Positions 6,804 through 15,182 of a stretch of 64,000 nt of DNA are shown here, piece by piece. A program made the translations under genes and the position numbers. The DNA is taken from contig NZ_CP195105.1 of NCBI RefSeq assembly GCF_051175565.1, positions 1,984,001 to 2,048,000 of the forward strand. Direction: 5' to 3'. How positions within the stretch are numbered: the first letter of the stretch is position 1; each line of letters begins with the position of its first letter. Below the pieces are notes generated by a model that was not told the DNA's origin, did no database searches, and saw only the letters and a program-made list of their open reading frames with translations. Source of the stretch: Daejeonia sp002484105 (GTDB taxonomy: Bacteria; Bacteroidota; Bacteroidia; Flavobacteriales; Weeksellaceae).

Positions 6804-8906
6804 ATGAAATTATGCATTGCCGAAAAACCCAGTGTTGCAAGAGATATTGCAAAAATTCTTGGTGCCACCACATCCAGAGGTGGCTATATGGAGGGCAACG
6901 GTTATTGCGTAACATGGACGTTCGGACATCTCTGTACCCTGAAAGAGCCTCACGACTATGCGCCGGAACTTAAATCCTGGAATCTGATCTTCCTTCCGAT
7001 TATTCCTAAAAATTTTGGCATTAAACTGATCCCGAACGATGGTGTGGAACGACAGTTCAAGGTGATTGAAAAACTGGTCGCAGAATGTGATGAAGTAATT
7101 AACTGTGGGGATGCCGGGCAGGAAGGAGAACTGATACAGCGATGGGTATTGCAGAAGGCAAAATGCTGCAAACCAGTCAGCCGCCTTTGGATATCTTCCC
7201 TTACCGAAGATGCCATCAAAGAAGGTTTTGAAAACCTGAAACCTGCTGAAGCGTATAATAATCTGTACCTTGCCGGAAATGCCCGTGCAATTGGAGACTG
7301 GCTTCTCGGGATTAATGCAACAAGGCTTTTTACAAAGAAATTTGGAGGCAACAAAGCCGTATTATCTATCGGAAGGGTGCAGACGCCAACTCTTGCCATG
7401 CTGGTGCAGAGACAGAAAGAAATCGACCGTTTTGTCACAGAAGAATACTGGGAGCTGAAAACAAAATACCGCGACGTAATGTTCAGTGCAGCCATCGACC
7501 GTCTGAAAAGCAAGGAGAGAGCAGAAAAAGGTCTTGAGTATCTGAAACAGCACTTTTTCGAGATTGTCTCTTTTGAAATTAAGGAAGGTAAAGAAAAAAA
7601 TCCACGACTTTTCGATTTGACGGCACTTCAGGTAGAGGCCAACAAAAAATACGGATTTTCTGCCGACAGTACGCTGCAGTATATACAGAGTCTTTACGAG
7701 AAAAAACATGTTACCTATCCGCGTGTGGATACGACCTATCTTTCCGAAAGTCTTTATCCTAAAATTTCGGGAATCCTGCGTTCCATGACCATGTACAGCG
7801 AACTTACCGCCCCACTTTTGTCGGATCCGATTCCCAAATCCAAAGCGGTTTTTGACGATACCAAAGTTACCGATCATCACGCTATTATCCCCACGGATAT
7901 TGCCCCTTCTTCCCACCTGAGCCGGGAAGAAAAACAGATTTATGACCTGATTGCAAAGCGCTTTATTGCAGTATTTTATCCCGAATGTAAAATCTCGAAT
8001 ACGCTCGTAGAAGGGCAGGTGGGCACAATACCGTTTAAGACAAGCGGCAAGCAGATTCTTGAACCCGGATGGCGTGTTGTGTATGCAAAAGATAAAGATA
8101 CAGACGACAGAAAGGAGGAGGAGCAGATGATTCCTGAATTTGTTGCAGGTGAAACCGGTCCGCACGAGCCGATGGTTCATCAGGGGAAAACCTCCCCACC
8201 CAAACCCTATACCGAAGCAACGCTTCTCCGTGCCATGGAAACCGCGGGAAGGCAGGTGGAAGATGAAGAACTTCGCGAAATGCTCAAAAACAATGGGATA
8301 GGCAGGCCTTCAACAAGAGCCAATATTATCGAGACGCTTTTCAAAAGAAAATATATCGAGAAAAAACGAAGAAACCTCTTTGCAACACAGACGGGCATCG
8401 ACCTGATTGATACTATTGAAGAAGATCTCTTGAAAAGTCCCGAACTCACCGGCGAATGGGAATTCAAACTCCGGAAAATTGAAAAAGGTGAATATCAGGC
8501 GCAGCACTTCAAGGACGAGCTGATTGAAATGGTGACCGCTCTCACAAAAAAAGTGATCGATGGAAAAGGAAAAGTGATTGCCCTCCAAAAGGAGGAAACA
8601 GCAGAAAATACCCATTCGGTAAAAGAAGGTAAAAAAGCAAAAATCCTCTGGGAAGAAACGCCTTGTCCGAAATGCAAAAACCACATGCTGCTGAAGGGCA
8701 AAACAGCAGTTGGCTGTTCTGATTTCAAAAACTGTGGCTTCAAAATTCCATTTGTAGTTTTCGGAAAAAAAATGAGCGACAAACAGATAATGGACATCGT
8801 ACGGAAGGGCAAAACCTCGAAACTGAAAGGCTTTACAGAAAATCCGGAGCAGAAAACAGAAGGAATTCTGCAACTTGCACCGGACTTTACATTGATGTTG
8901 GTATAG
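6804..8906 (+). CDS. topB: DNA topoisomerase III (type IA)
   Basis: 700-aa type IA topoisomerase that passes single strands to relax and decatenate DNA. The N-terminal Toprim fold starts KLCIAEKPSVARDIA, and the metal-binding acidic cluster GDAGQEGEL sits at 102-110. The catalytic tyrosine is Y305 in VTYPRVDTTYL, and SIGRVQTPTLAMLV is at 188-201. The C-terminus has a Cys-rich zinc-finger-like element (CPKCKNHM, then GCSDFKNCGF) that helps bind single-stranded DNA. Length is close to the usual 650-750. It converges on the DUF4920 gene with only 4 bp between stop codons. Confidence 0.95.
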   Translation: MKLCIAEKPSVARDIAKILGATTSRGGYMEGNGYCVTWTFGHLCTLKEPHDYAPELKSWNLIFLPIIPKNFGIKLIPNDGVERQFKVIEKLVAECDEVINCGDAGQEGELIQRWVLQKAKCCKPVSRLWISSLTEDAIKEGFENLKPAEAYNNLYLAGNARAIGDWLLGINATRLFTKKFGGNKAVLSIGRVQTPTLAMLVQRQKEIDRFVTEEYWELKTKYRDVMFSAAIDRLKSKERAEKGLEYLKQHFFEIVSFEIKEGKEKNPRLFDLTALQVEANKKYGFSADSTLQYIQSLYEKKHVTYPRVDTTYLSESLYPKISGILRSMTMYSELTAPLLSDPIPKSKAVFDDTKVTDHHAIIPTDIAPSSHLSREEKQIYDLIAKRFIAVFYPECKISNTLVEGQVGTIPFKTSGKQILEPGWRVVYAKDKDTDDRKEEEQMIPEFVAGETGPHEPMVHQGKTSPPKPYTEATLLRAMETAGRQVEDEELREMLKNNGIGRPSTRANIIETLFKRKYIEKKRRNLFATQTGIDLIDTIEEDLLKSPELTGEWEFKLRKIEKGEYQAQHFKDELIEMVTALTKKVIDGKGKVIALQKEETAENTHSVKEGKKAKILWEETPCPKCKNHMLLKGKTAVGCSDFKNCGFKIPFVVFGKKMSDKQIMDIVRKGKTSKLKGFTENPEQKTEGILQLAPDFTLMLV

Positions 8907-8910
8907 AATT

Positions 8911-9417
8911 TTACTCCACAACTTTTATACCTGAAGCCAGAAAGCGGATTTCGTTTTCCGGTTGGCTGATTTTTTCAATTTCTTCAGGAGATTTTTTGGC
9001 GTCTTCAGCATAATGTTTCAGCTCATCTACAGATATTTCCCTGCTTTCAGCTTTTCCCTCAAGTATAACTTTTTTGCCTTTCAGAGCTGTAGGGACAAAG
9101 AATGCATAATCTTTCATTTTCACAAAAAAGCGTTCGTTGTCTTCCGTCTGCAGCGTAATCCAGCACCCTTTCTTGTCGCAAACATCCGTTACCGTACCTT
9201 TTACGGCAACGTGGTCAATTGTTCCGGATTTCTTCAGTTTTTTTTCTAATTTTCTTGGGGAGATGGCAGTATGCTCAGCTTTTTGGGAAACTCCTGCTCC
9301 ATACGAATCTCCTGCAGAAGCATTACCCGGCGGCGGCGAGTATTCCTTTGTGGAAGATTCCTGTGCATAAAAAAGACCGTTTAAACCCAAACTGACCAAA
9401 AGGAGAAATTTTTTCAT
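8911..9417 (-). CDS. Exported DUF4920-domain protein
   Basis: 168 aa with a Sec signal peptide (MKKFLLLVSLGLNGLFYAQ, cleavage around residue 19). The C-terminal half (about 70-165) matches the OB-like DUF4920 fold: VKGTVTDVCDKKGCWITL, then RFFVKMKDYAFFVP and KVILEGKAESREIS. A paired Cys (DKKGCW plus VCDK) is conserved in this family. The likely location is periplasm or outer membrane; the function is unknown. The gene is monocistronic and convergent with topB. Confidence 0.85.
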   Translation of the reverse strand: MKKFLLLVSLGLNGLFYAQESSTKEYSPPPGNASAGDSYGAGVSQKAEHTAISPRKLEKKLKKSGTIDHVAVKGTVTDVCDKKGCWITLQTEDNERFFVKMKDYAFFVPTALKGKKVILEGKAESREISVDELKHYAEDAKKSPEEIEKISQPENEIRFLASGIKVVE

Positions 9418-9554
9418 GATTAAAATATTTGTGATAAAAATAAGGAATATTATTTAAATTCAAAATATTGAAATTTAGCTTTTTATGATTTTACATGAAT
9501 CTTGACGATTCTCTGTTTATAAAGAATTTAAATGATGATAAAGTCATATTTTTC

Positions 9555-9562
9555 TATATTTG
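9555..9562 (+). promoter_or_regulatory. Candidate -7 promoter element of the APC permease
   Basis: TATATTTG, a perfect TAnnTTTG, 19 bp before the start codon. Confidence 0.5.
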
Positions 9563-9581
9563 ATTTCATATTCTAAAAACT

Positions 9582-11009
9582 ATGAAGAAAAAACTGAAAC
9601 TTTGGGATGCGGTGATGCTCGTCATGGGCTCGATGATCGGAAGCGGAATTTTTATTGTCAGTTCGGACATGATGCGGAATCTTGGCTCGGGATTCTGGCT
9701 GGTGGTGGTATGGGTGATTACAGGAATTATGACCGTAGCTGCAGCAATTTCGTATGGCGAACTTTCAGCAATTTTTCCAAAAGCTGGCGGGCAGTATACT
9801 TATATGAAAGAAATTTTCGGAAGAATGACTGGATTTCTCTACGGCTGGGGACTTTTTACCGTAATACAGACCGGTACAATTGCCGCTGTGGCAATGGCAT
9901 TCGGTAAATTTACCGCCTATCTGGTTCCGGCACTCAATGATGCAGCGCCTATTTTTCAGAATGGCGAATTCCGGATTACATGGATACAGATACTCTCGAT
10001 TGCCGTAATTTTAATACTGACCTTTATCAATACAAAAGGCATCGAAACCGGGAAAATCGTGCAGGATATTTTCACCGTTTCCAAAATTGCGGCATTGCTG
10101 GGGATTATTGTTCTGGGATTTATTCTGGTCAAAAATTCGTTCTGGGATCAGAATTTCAGTTTTGGATGGGATGCTTTCAATAACACGGGCAAAGATCCTT
10201 CGGGAAATTTTCTGAAAGACGGCTGGAAACCCATTTCCGGAATGACACTGCTGGGCGGGATTGCTGCGGCAATGGTAGGCTCTGTGTTTTCGAGTGTGGC
10301 CTGGGAAAGCGTGACTTTTGTTTCGGGAGAAATTGAAAATGCAAGGAAAAATGTTGTGAAATCCATGATTATCGGAACGTCACTGACGATGTTGCTGTAT
10401 CTGCTGGTGAATTTTGTTTATCTGAATGCTCTTGACCGTGATGGAATTGCTTTTGCCGCGAACGATCGTGTGGCGGTAGCTGCCTCCCAGAATATTTTTG
10501 GAAGTGCAGGAACGGTGATTATTGCTGTTCTCGTAATGGTGTCCACTTTTGGATGCAACAACGGACTGATCCTCGCCGGAGCAAGAGTTTTTCAAACGAT
10601 GGCAAAAGACGGCATGTTTTTCCGTGCAGCAACCGGAAACAACAAACACGGCGTGCCGGAAACATCTCTGTGGATGCAGGGAATATGGGCTTCATTGCTA
10701 TGCCTGAGCGGGCAGTACGGAAATCTTCTGGATATGATTTCGTTCGTCATCGTTTTGTTCTATATGATTACCGTTTCTGGGGTCATCTGGATGCGTATTA
10801 AACATCCGGAAATCGACCGTCCGTACAAAACCTGGCTCTATCCGGTGACGCCTGTGCTCTATTTGCTGATTGGGACAGCATTCTGTGTACTGCTCATTAT
10901 TTACAAACCCCAGTATACATGGCCGGGATTTCTGCTGGTTCTGATTGGGGTGCCCGTTTATTGGCTCATCCGCCGGAGCAGTGCTGATAATGGGCTTCAG
11001 GATGAGTAA
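9582..11009 (+). CDS. APC-superfamily amino acid permease
   Basis: 475-aa membrane transporter with 12 predicted hydrophobic helices. The substrate-carboxylate-binding glycine motif of helix 1 is visible as MGSMIGSGIFIVSSD near the N-terminus. The helix 2-3 region (ISYGELSAIFPKAGGQYTY) and the helix 6 region (SVFSSVAWESVTFVSGEI) are typical of the LAT/APC amino acid-polyamine families. The substrate is unknown. The gene is flanked by about 160 and 210 bp of intergenic DNA and appears to stand alone. Confidence 0.88.
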   Translation: MKKKLKLWDAVMLVMGSMIGSGIFIVSSDMMRNLGSGFWLVVVWVITGIMTVAAAISYGELSAIFPKAGGQYTYMKEIFGRMTGFLYGWGLFTVIQTGTIAAVAMAFGKFTAYLVPALNDAAPIFQNGEFRITWIQILSIAVILILTFINTKGIETGKIVQDIFTVSKIAALLGIIVLGFILVKNSFWDQNFSFGWDAFNNTGKDPSGNFLKDGWKPISGMTLLGGIAAAMVGSVFSSVAWESVTFVSGEIENARKNVVKSMIIGTSLTMLLYLLVNFVYLNALDRDGIAFAANDRVAVAASQNIFGSAGTVIIAVLVMVSTFGCNNGLILAGARVFQTMAKDGMFFRAATGNNKHGVPETSLWMQGIWASLLCLSGQYGNLLDMISFVIVLFYMITVSGVIWMRIKHPEIDRPYKTWLYPVTPVLYLLIGTAFCVLLIIYKPQYTWPGFLLVLIGVPVYWLIRRSSADNGLQDE

Positions 11010-11188
11010 AATCCTTTTATTTATGGTGAATGCGGAATATTTCGCCAAATCAGAAAGAATGTTTTAAATAAACGTGCTAAACACAAACCTGAACATAATC
11101 AGTACTTTTGTTGTTACGGCAAAACTTTTGAAGACGGGAAACGGTGGTTTTCTGTGGTCTGCTGTTTTACAGGTCACGCGAAATTGCG

Positions 11189-11196
11189 TATCTTTA
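11189..11196 (+). promoter_or_regulatory. Weak -7-like element before menB
   Basis: TATCTTTA matches TAnnTTTG at seven of eight positions, 28 bp before the menB ATG. A perfect match, TACTTTTG, lies further upstream at 11103-11110 and is the alternative. Confidence 0.35.
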
Positions 11197-11223
11197 CACG
11201 TTTAAAATTTTAATCTCAAATCC

Positions 11224-12063
11224 ATGAATATTGACTGGAAAACAGCAAAAGAATACGAAGATATCACCTACAGAAAATACAATGGCGTTGCGCGGATTGC
11301 CATTAACCGACCGGAAGTGAGAAATGCCTTCCGCCCGAAAACAACTTCAGAACTGTATGACGCTTTTTACGATGCATACGAAGATTCTTCCATCGGTGTT
11401 GTGCTGCTCACAGGAGAAGGACCCAGCCCAAAAGACGGAGTGGAAGCCTTCTGCAGCGGTGGCGACCAGAAAGCACGTGGCAAACAGGGATATGTAGGAG
11501 AAGATGGACGCCATCGTCTGAATATCCTTGAAGTACAGCGTCTCATCCGCTTTATGCCGAAAGTAGTGATTGCGGTTGTAAACGGCTGGGCAGTGGGTGG
11601 CGGACATTCTCTGCATGTGGTTTGCGATCTTACTCTGGCAAGTAAAGAACATGCTCTTTTCAAACAAACGGATGCGGATGTGACTTCTTTTGACGGAGGT
11701 TATGGCTCTGCTTACCTGGCAAAAATGGTGGGACAGAAAAAAGCCCGTGAAATTTTCTTTCTGGGACGCAATTATTCCGCTCAGGAAGCTGAAGATATGG
11801 GAATGGTAAATGCTGTGATCCCCCATGCGGAACTTGAAGATACAGCGTATGAATGGGCGCAGGAAATCCTCGCAAAATCGCCTACTTCTATCCGAATGCT
11901 GAAATTTGCCATGAACCTGACCGATGACGGAATGGTAGGGCAGCAGGTTTTTGCCGGTGAAGCAACACGACTTGCCTACATGACCGAAGAAGCCAGAGAA
12001 GGAAGAAATGCCTTCCTCGAAAAAAGAAAACCGGACTTCGGCGAAAATCAATGGATCTCTTAA
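11224..12063 (+). CDS. menB: 1,4-dihydroxy-2-naphthoyl-CoA synthase
   Basis: 279-aa crotonase-fold enzyme that cyclises o-succinylbenzoyl-CoA to DHNA-CoA in menaquinone synthesis. MenB-specific features are the start DWKTAKEYEDITYRK, the RPEVRNAFRPKTTSEL segment, the active-site loop GGDQKARGKQGYV, the oxyanion-hole region NGWAVGGGHSLHVVCDLTLAS, and FDGGYGSAYLAKMVGQKKAREIFFLGR. The C-terminus has KRKPDFGENQW, typical of MenB hexamers. menA follows 120 bp downstream on the same strand, so the two late menaquinone steps are probably co-transcribed. Confidence 0.96.
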   Translation: MNIDWKTAKEYEDITYRKYNGVARIAINRPEVRNAFRPKTTSELYDAFYDAYEDSSIGVVLLTGEGPSPKDGVEAFCSGGDQKARGKQGYVGEDGRHRLNILEVQRLIRFMPKVVIAVVNGWAVGGGHSLHVVCDLTLASKEHALFKQTDADVTSFDGGYGSAYLAKMVGQKKAREIFFLGRNYSAQEAEDMGMVNAVIPHAELEDTAYEWAQEILAKSPTSIRMLKFAMNLTDDGMVGQQVFAGEATRLAYMTEEAREGRNAFLEKRKPDFGENQWIS

Positions 12064-12104
12064 TGCTAAGGTAGAAGCTGGATCGTGGAAAGTGGATTTT
12101 TCAA

Positions 12105-12179
12105 TCTAATTTCTAATTTCTAACTTCTAACTTCTAACCTCTAACTTCTAACCTCTAACCTCTAACTTCTAACCTCTAA
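12105..12179 (+). repeat. Heptanucleotide tandem array (TCTAAYY) between menB and menA
   Basis: Ten full 7-bp units (TCTAATT twice, then TCTAACT and TCTAACC in mixed order) plus a partial TCTAA. The array ends 4 bp before the menA ATG, so it fills the place where a translation start signal would sit. Similar TCTAACT-type heptamers occur between genes in other Bacteroidota, as I recall. Confidence 0.9.
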
Positions 12180-12183
12180 AAAA

Positions 12184-13116
12184 ATGACAGACTGGATAAA
12201 AGCGGCGCGCTTGCGCACACTGCCACTCTCCGTGAGCGGTATTATTGTAGGAAGTTTTGTGGCGCGATGGCGGCTGATTTCTGAAGGAAAAGAATGGGAC
12301 TGGAAGGTTTTTGCAATGGCTTTGCTGGTGACATTGCTGTACCAGATTCTCTCTAATTTTGCCAATGACTATGGCGATGGCGTGAAGGGTACCGATGCTC
12401 TGCGCGTGAACGAAGCAGAAGCACGGGCTGTGGCTTCCGGAAAAATAACCGAAAAACAGATGAAAAATGCAGTAATCCTGTTTGCGGTCCTGTCACTGCT
12501 GGCAACAGTAGGCTTGCTGTATATAGCTTTCTTTCCGTATTTTATACAGCAGTTCTGGATTTTTGTGGTGCTTGGTATTGCCTGTATACTTGCCGCAATC
12601 GGGTATACCGTTGGTAAAAAACCTTACGGCTATATGGGACTTGGGGATATGATGGTTTTTATATTTTTCGGACTGGTTTCTGTTTGCGGAAGCTATTTCC
12701 TTTTTACAAAAAGTCTGGATATGGATATGTTGCTTCCGGCTTCTGCTGTCGGGCTGATGAGTGCAGCAGTCCTTAATCTGAACAATATGCGTGATATGGA
12801 AAGCGACCGTATTTCCGGCAAAAAAACGCTGGCACTGCGTCTGGGGTTCAGGAATGCAATGGTCTACGAAATGGTGCTGCTTCAGGCACCGCTGTTTCTG
12901 ATCCTGATTTTCCTTGGGCTGAACCATTTCTTTGAAAATGGCAATTATTATGCTTTTATAGTGATGGTACTGCTTTTTCCGATGATGAAACTGCGCCGAA
13001 GTATTCTTAATGTTTCCATGCCCAAAGAGCTGGATCCATTTCTGAAGCAGGTGGGCATTATGACCCTCACCATGGCTGTGCTGCTTTCTTTCGGACTGAA
13101 TTATGTGATCAGATAG
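12184..13116 (+). CDS. menA: 1,4-dihydroxy-2-naphthoate polyprenyltransferase
   Basis: 310-aa integral membrane UbiA-family prenyltransferase that attaches the polyprenyl chain to DHNA, giving demethylmenaquinone. The first Asp-rich Mg2+-diphosphate motif is visible as NFANDYGDGVKGTD in the loop after the second hydrophobic segment, and the second as NLNNMRDMESDRISGKKTLA. About eight to nine hydrophobic segments are present. The N-terminus WIKAARLRTLPLSVSGIIVGS is typical of MenA. Its start lies 4 bp after the heptamer array, so expression may depend on read-through from menB. Confidence 0.95.
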   Translation: MTDWIKAARLRTLPLSVSGIIVGSFVARWRLISEGKEWDWKVFAMALLVTLLYQILSNFANDYGDGVKGTDALRVNEAEARAVASGKITEKQMKNAVILFAVLSLLATVGLLYIAFFPYFIQQFWIFVVLGIACILAAIGYTVGKKPYGYMGLGDMMVFIFFGLVSVCGSYFLFTKSLDMDMLLPASAVGLMSAAVLNLNNMRDMESDRISGKKTLALRLGFRNAMVYEMVLLQAPLFLILIFLGLNHFFENGNYYAFIVMVLLFPMMKLRRSILNVSMPKELDPFLKQVGIMTLTMAVLLSFGLNYVIR

Positions 13117-13324
13117 ATTAGTACGTCAGTTCCTGTTTTTAATCCGGTAATAGAGAATGTAAGGTTGGGATATACTGAGTTTCCGTCTTTGAAAAGATTC
13201 AGCACCCATGCTGAAAATTCATAAACCGTCCCGGGACATAGGTCAGGCTTCCCGTGCACAGCTGTGCTTTGCAAATCTGAAAAATAATTGTAAACAAAAG
13301 AAATAGAAATAACCGCCTTTTCAT
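13101..13324 (-). pseudogene. Remnant of a secreted (T9SS-type) protein gene
   Basis: On the minus strand ATG (13324) opens a signal-peptide-like sequence MKRRLFLFLLFTIIFQICKA followed by about 20 residues before a stop. In the next frame the same DNA reads LCPGTVYEFSAWVLNLF and then PNLTFSITGLKTGTD, which looks like the start of a beta-sandwich module from large flavobacterial secreted or adhesin proteins. That frame runs into the 3' end of menA and stops at 13101-13103. A signal peptide, a frameshift and an abrupt end suggest a truncated leftover. Family naming is by resemblance only. Confidence 0.45.
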
Positions 13325-13399
13325 AAAAACCAATATCTTTTTAGTCTGTCTTTGCCAATAATTAGACGCCGGAGAGTACTTTTATTATTTTTAATTTAC

Positions 13400-13407
13400 T
13401 ACTTTTG
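13400..13407 (+). promoter_or_regulatory. Candidate -7 promoter element upstream of the UPF0173 gene
   Basis: TACTTTTG matches TAnnTTTG but lies 110 bp before the start codon. The downstream leader contains two copies of AAATATAATCA (near 13470-13500). Confidence 0.35.
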
Positions 13408-13517
13408 TATTGCTTATTGCACAATATCTTCCGTAACCGGTATTGGTATTTTCCAGAAAAGTGGTGTGTAAATATAATCATTCCCGGGAAAATATAATCA
13501 ACTGTTAAAAATTAGTT

Positions 13518-14198
13518 ATGAAAATTAAGTTTTTAGGACAGAACTGTTTTCTGTTTTCTTATCAGGGTATTAATATACTTTCCGACCCGTTTTATAATTT
13601 TCAGAAAGAAAAATCTGGATTTGACCTGCTGGCGCAGCCTATCGATTATCTGCTCATTACGCATGCACATGGCGATCATATTGCCGATGTAAAAGAAGTG
13701 ATGGAAGCGCATCCTGACGTAACGGTGGTCGGGCAGCCGGAAATTTGTGCCTATTTCGGACATCCTCATTCCGTTGATCTTAATTTTGGCGGAACCTTAA
13801 CAACCGGCTCTCTCAAGATAACCATGGTAACCGCCCTTCATACAAGTTCATTTCCCGATGGAAGCTATGGCGGGCAGCCTGCTGGATATATTTTACGATA
13901 TGACGGCAAAATTATCTATCTCGCTGGTGATACCGGGCTGATTTCGGATATGGCAATGATCCGTCAGGTTTTCGGAGAGGTTACAGCAGCTGTTCTTCCC
14001 GTTGGTGCACATTATACCATGTGTGCAAGACAGGCAAGTTTTGCAGCCGCAGAACTGATTAAAACTTCGAAGGTTATCGGATGTCATTTTGATACATTCC
14101 CGCCGATTACCATTGACCATGAGTGGGCAAAACAGCAGTTTGCCAACCGCAATATAGACTTTAGCCTTCCCGAACTTGGGGAGGAATTTGAAATATAA
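13518..14198 (+). CDS. UPF0173-type metal-dependent hydrolase (metallo-beta-lactamase fold)
   Basis: 226 aa. It has the metallo-beta-lactamase-fold zinc ligands THAHGDHIAD (HxHxDH, about residues 50-58), a later His in TALHTSSFPDG, LAGDTGLISDM carrying the bridging Asp, and a C-terminal CHFDTFPPI. It belongs to the UPF0173/YtkL-like group, whose physiological substrate is not established. The protein is compact and cytoplasmic, with no signal peptide. The next gene starts 41 bp downstream on the same strand, so the two may share a transcript. Confidence 0.9.
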   Translation: MKIKFLGQNCFLFSYQGINILSDPFYNFQKEKSGFDLLAQPIDYLLITHAHGDHIADVKEVMEAHPDVTVVGQPEICAYFGHPHSVDLNFGGTLTTGSLKITMVTALHTSSFPDGSYGGQPAGYILRYDGKIIYLAGDTGLISDMAMIRQVFGEVTAAVLPVGAHYTMCARQASFAAAELIKTSKVIGCHFDTFPPITIDHEWAKQQFANRNIDFSLPELGEEFEI

Positions 14199-14239
14199 AT
14201 TCTACCACATTTATATAACGCAAACAATACCCTTAAACA

Positions 14240-15034
14240 ATGAAAGAACAAGAAGAATGGAAAGAGTATCCTATCAAAAGAAAGTTTGAGGGCTTCTACA
14301 GAATAGAAGTCTCCAACTTTGGACGAATGCGGACATTCAACAGTATGCATCCCGAAGGTGAAATTGTCGAAGGCAGCATTATTGAAGGCTATCGCTGTCT
14401 GAGAGCAAAACTCCGAAAAAAGAGAAATGACCGCGATGTGGAAGCCATAGAGTCTGTACAGCGCGAGATAGACCACTGCAATGAGAAAATAAAAGAACTG
14501 AAAAATTTCAAGTTGCATGCGGAGGAAGTAAGTGCCCTGCGTGAAGAACGCGACAGGCTGGTGCAAAAACGTAAAAAAATCAACAAAAAAATTACCAACA
14601 AAAACTATATTAATCTTTCTGTGGTTTTTCACAAGGCTGTCGCAGAACTGTTCCTCGATCCGCCCAAAAATAAAAAAGAAAAATTTGTCATTCATAAGGA
14701 TTTTGACAAGATGAACAACCACGTCAGCAATCTGGAATGGGCAAGTCAGGAAGATCTGAACGCACGCCTGAAAAAACATCCTAAAATGATTCTTCGCGAG
14801 TTCAACCGGCAGTTTATAGAAACCGGCCCACAGGTGCGCAGCTCCAAACTTACAGAGCTTGAGGTGCTTACCATTAAAAAACGTCTGAAAAGAGGCTATA
14901 CACTCAAAAAACTTGCGCGCCAGTTTGGTGTTTCAGACATGCAGATCCACCGTATTAAAACGGGTGAAAACTGGTCTCATGTAAAACTTCTGGAAGATAT
15001 CAAAGAAAATGCAAAGCTGGAAGAAAACAAATAA
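14240..15034 (+). CDS. NUMOD4 / HNH-like / HTH protein
   Basis: 264 aa with three recognisable parts. Residues about 6-45 (EWKEYPIKRKFEGFYRIEVS, then NFGRMRTF) resemble NUMOD4, a DNA-binding module of phage-type HNH endonucleases. Residues 60-118 are a highly charged coiled coil that splits the usual arrangement. Residues 128-170 (VVFHKAVAELFLDP, then VIHKDFDKMNNHVSNLEWAS) match an HNH fold, with His131, His152 and Asn160 at the expected positions. Residues 203-246 look like the helix-turn-helix that often follows such domains. There is no intron or phage context, so a domesticated or regulatory DNA-binding role is possible. Nuclease activity is inferred, not shown. Confidence 0.8.
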   Translation: MKEQEEWKEYPIKRKFEGFYRIEVSNFGRMRTFNSMHPEGEIVEGSIIEGYRCLRAKLRKKRNDRDVEAIESVQREIDHCNEKIKELKNFKLHAEEVSALREERDRLVQKRKKINKKITNKNYINLSVVFHKAVAELFLDPPKNKKEKFVIHKDFDKMNNHVSNLEWASQEDLNARLKKHPKMILREFNRQFIETGPQVRSSKLTELEVLTIKKRLKRGYTLKKLARQFGVSDMQIHRIKTGENWSHVKLLEDIKENAKLEENK

Positions 15035-15039
15035 AAAAT

Positions 15040-15132
15040 GGCAAGCTACCTAAATCACACCGCTACAACCGATTACCTTTGCTGCGTTCCCACCCTGGAG
15101 GAGTTTCAGGAGCTGGTTGTTTAGGACTTGCC
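15040..15132 (-). ncRNA. ffs: Signal recognition particle RNA (small bacterial type)
   Basis: The minus strand holds a roughly 93-nt RNA whose ends GGCAAG and CTTGCC pair. The apical domain contains the SRP-binding internal loop CCAGGGTGGGAACGCAGCAA, the hallmark of bacterial 4.5S-type RNA that binds the Ffh M domain. The opposite arm (GGTAATCGGTTGTAGCGG) pairs with CAACCAGCTCC. A perfect TATCTTTG promoter sits 5-12 nt upstream of the first base, and a T-rich stretch follows the 3' end. It lies between the HNH-like gene and the DUF4199 gene, antisense to both. Confidence 0.92.
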
Positions 15133-15136
15133 GTTG

Positions 15137-15144
15137 CAAAGATA
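15137..15144 (-). promoter_or_regulatory. -7 promoter element of the SRP RNA gene
   Basis: Reads TATCTTTG on the minus strand, a perfect TAnnTTTG. Its last base is 5 nt before the RNA 5' end, which calibrates the spacing used for the other promoters in this window. Confidence 0.7.
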
Positions 15145-15182
15145 CAAAAAATTGAATATTATAAAAACCTTAACTGATCTTT

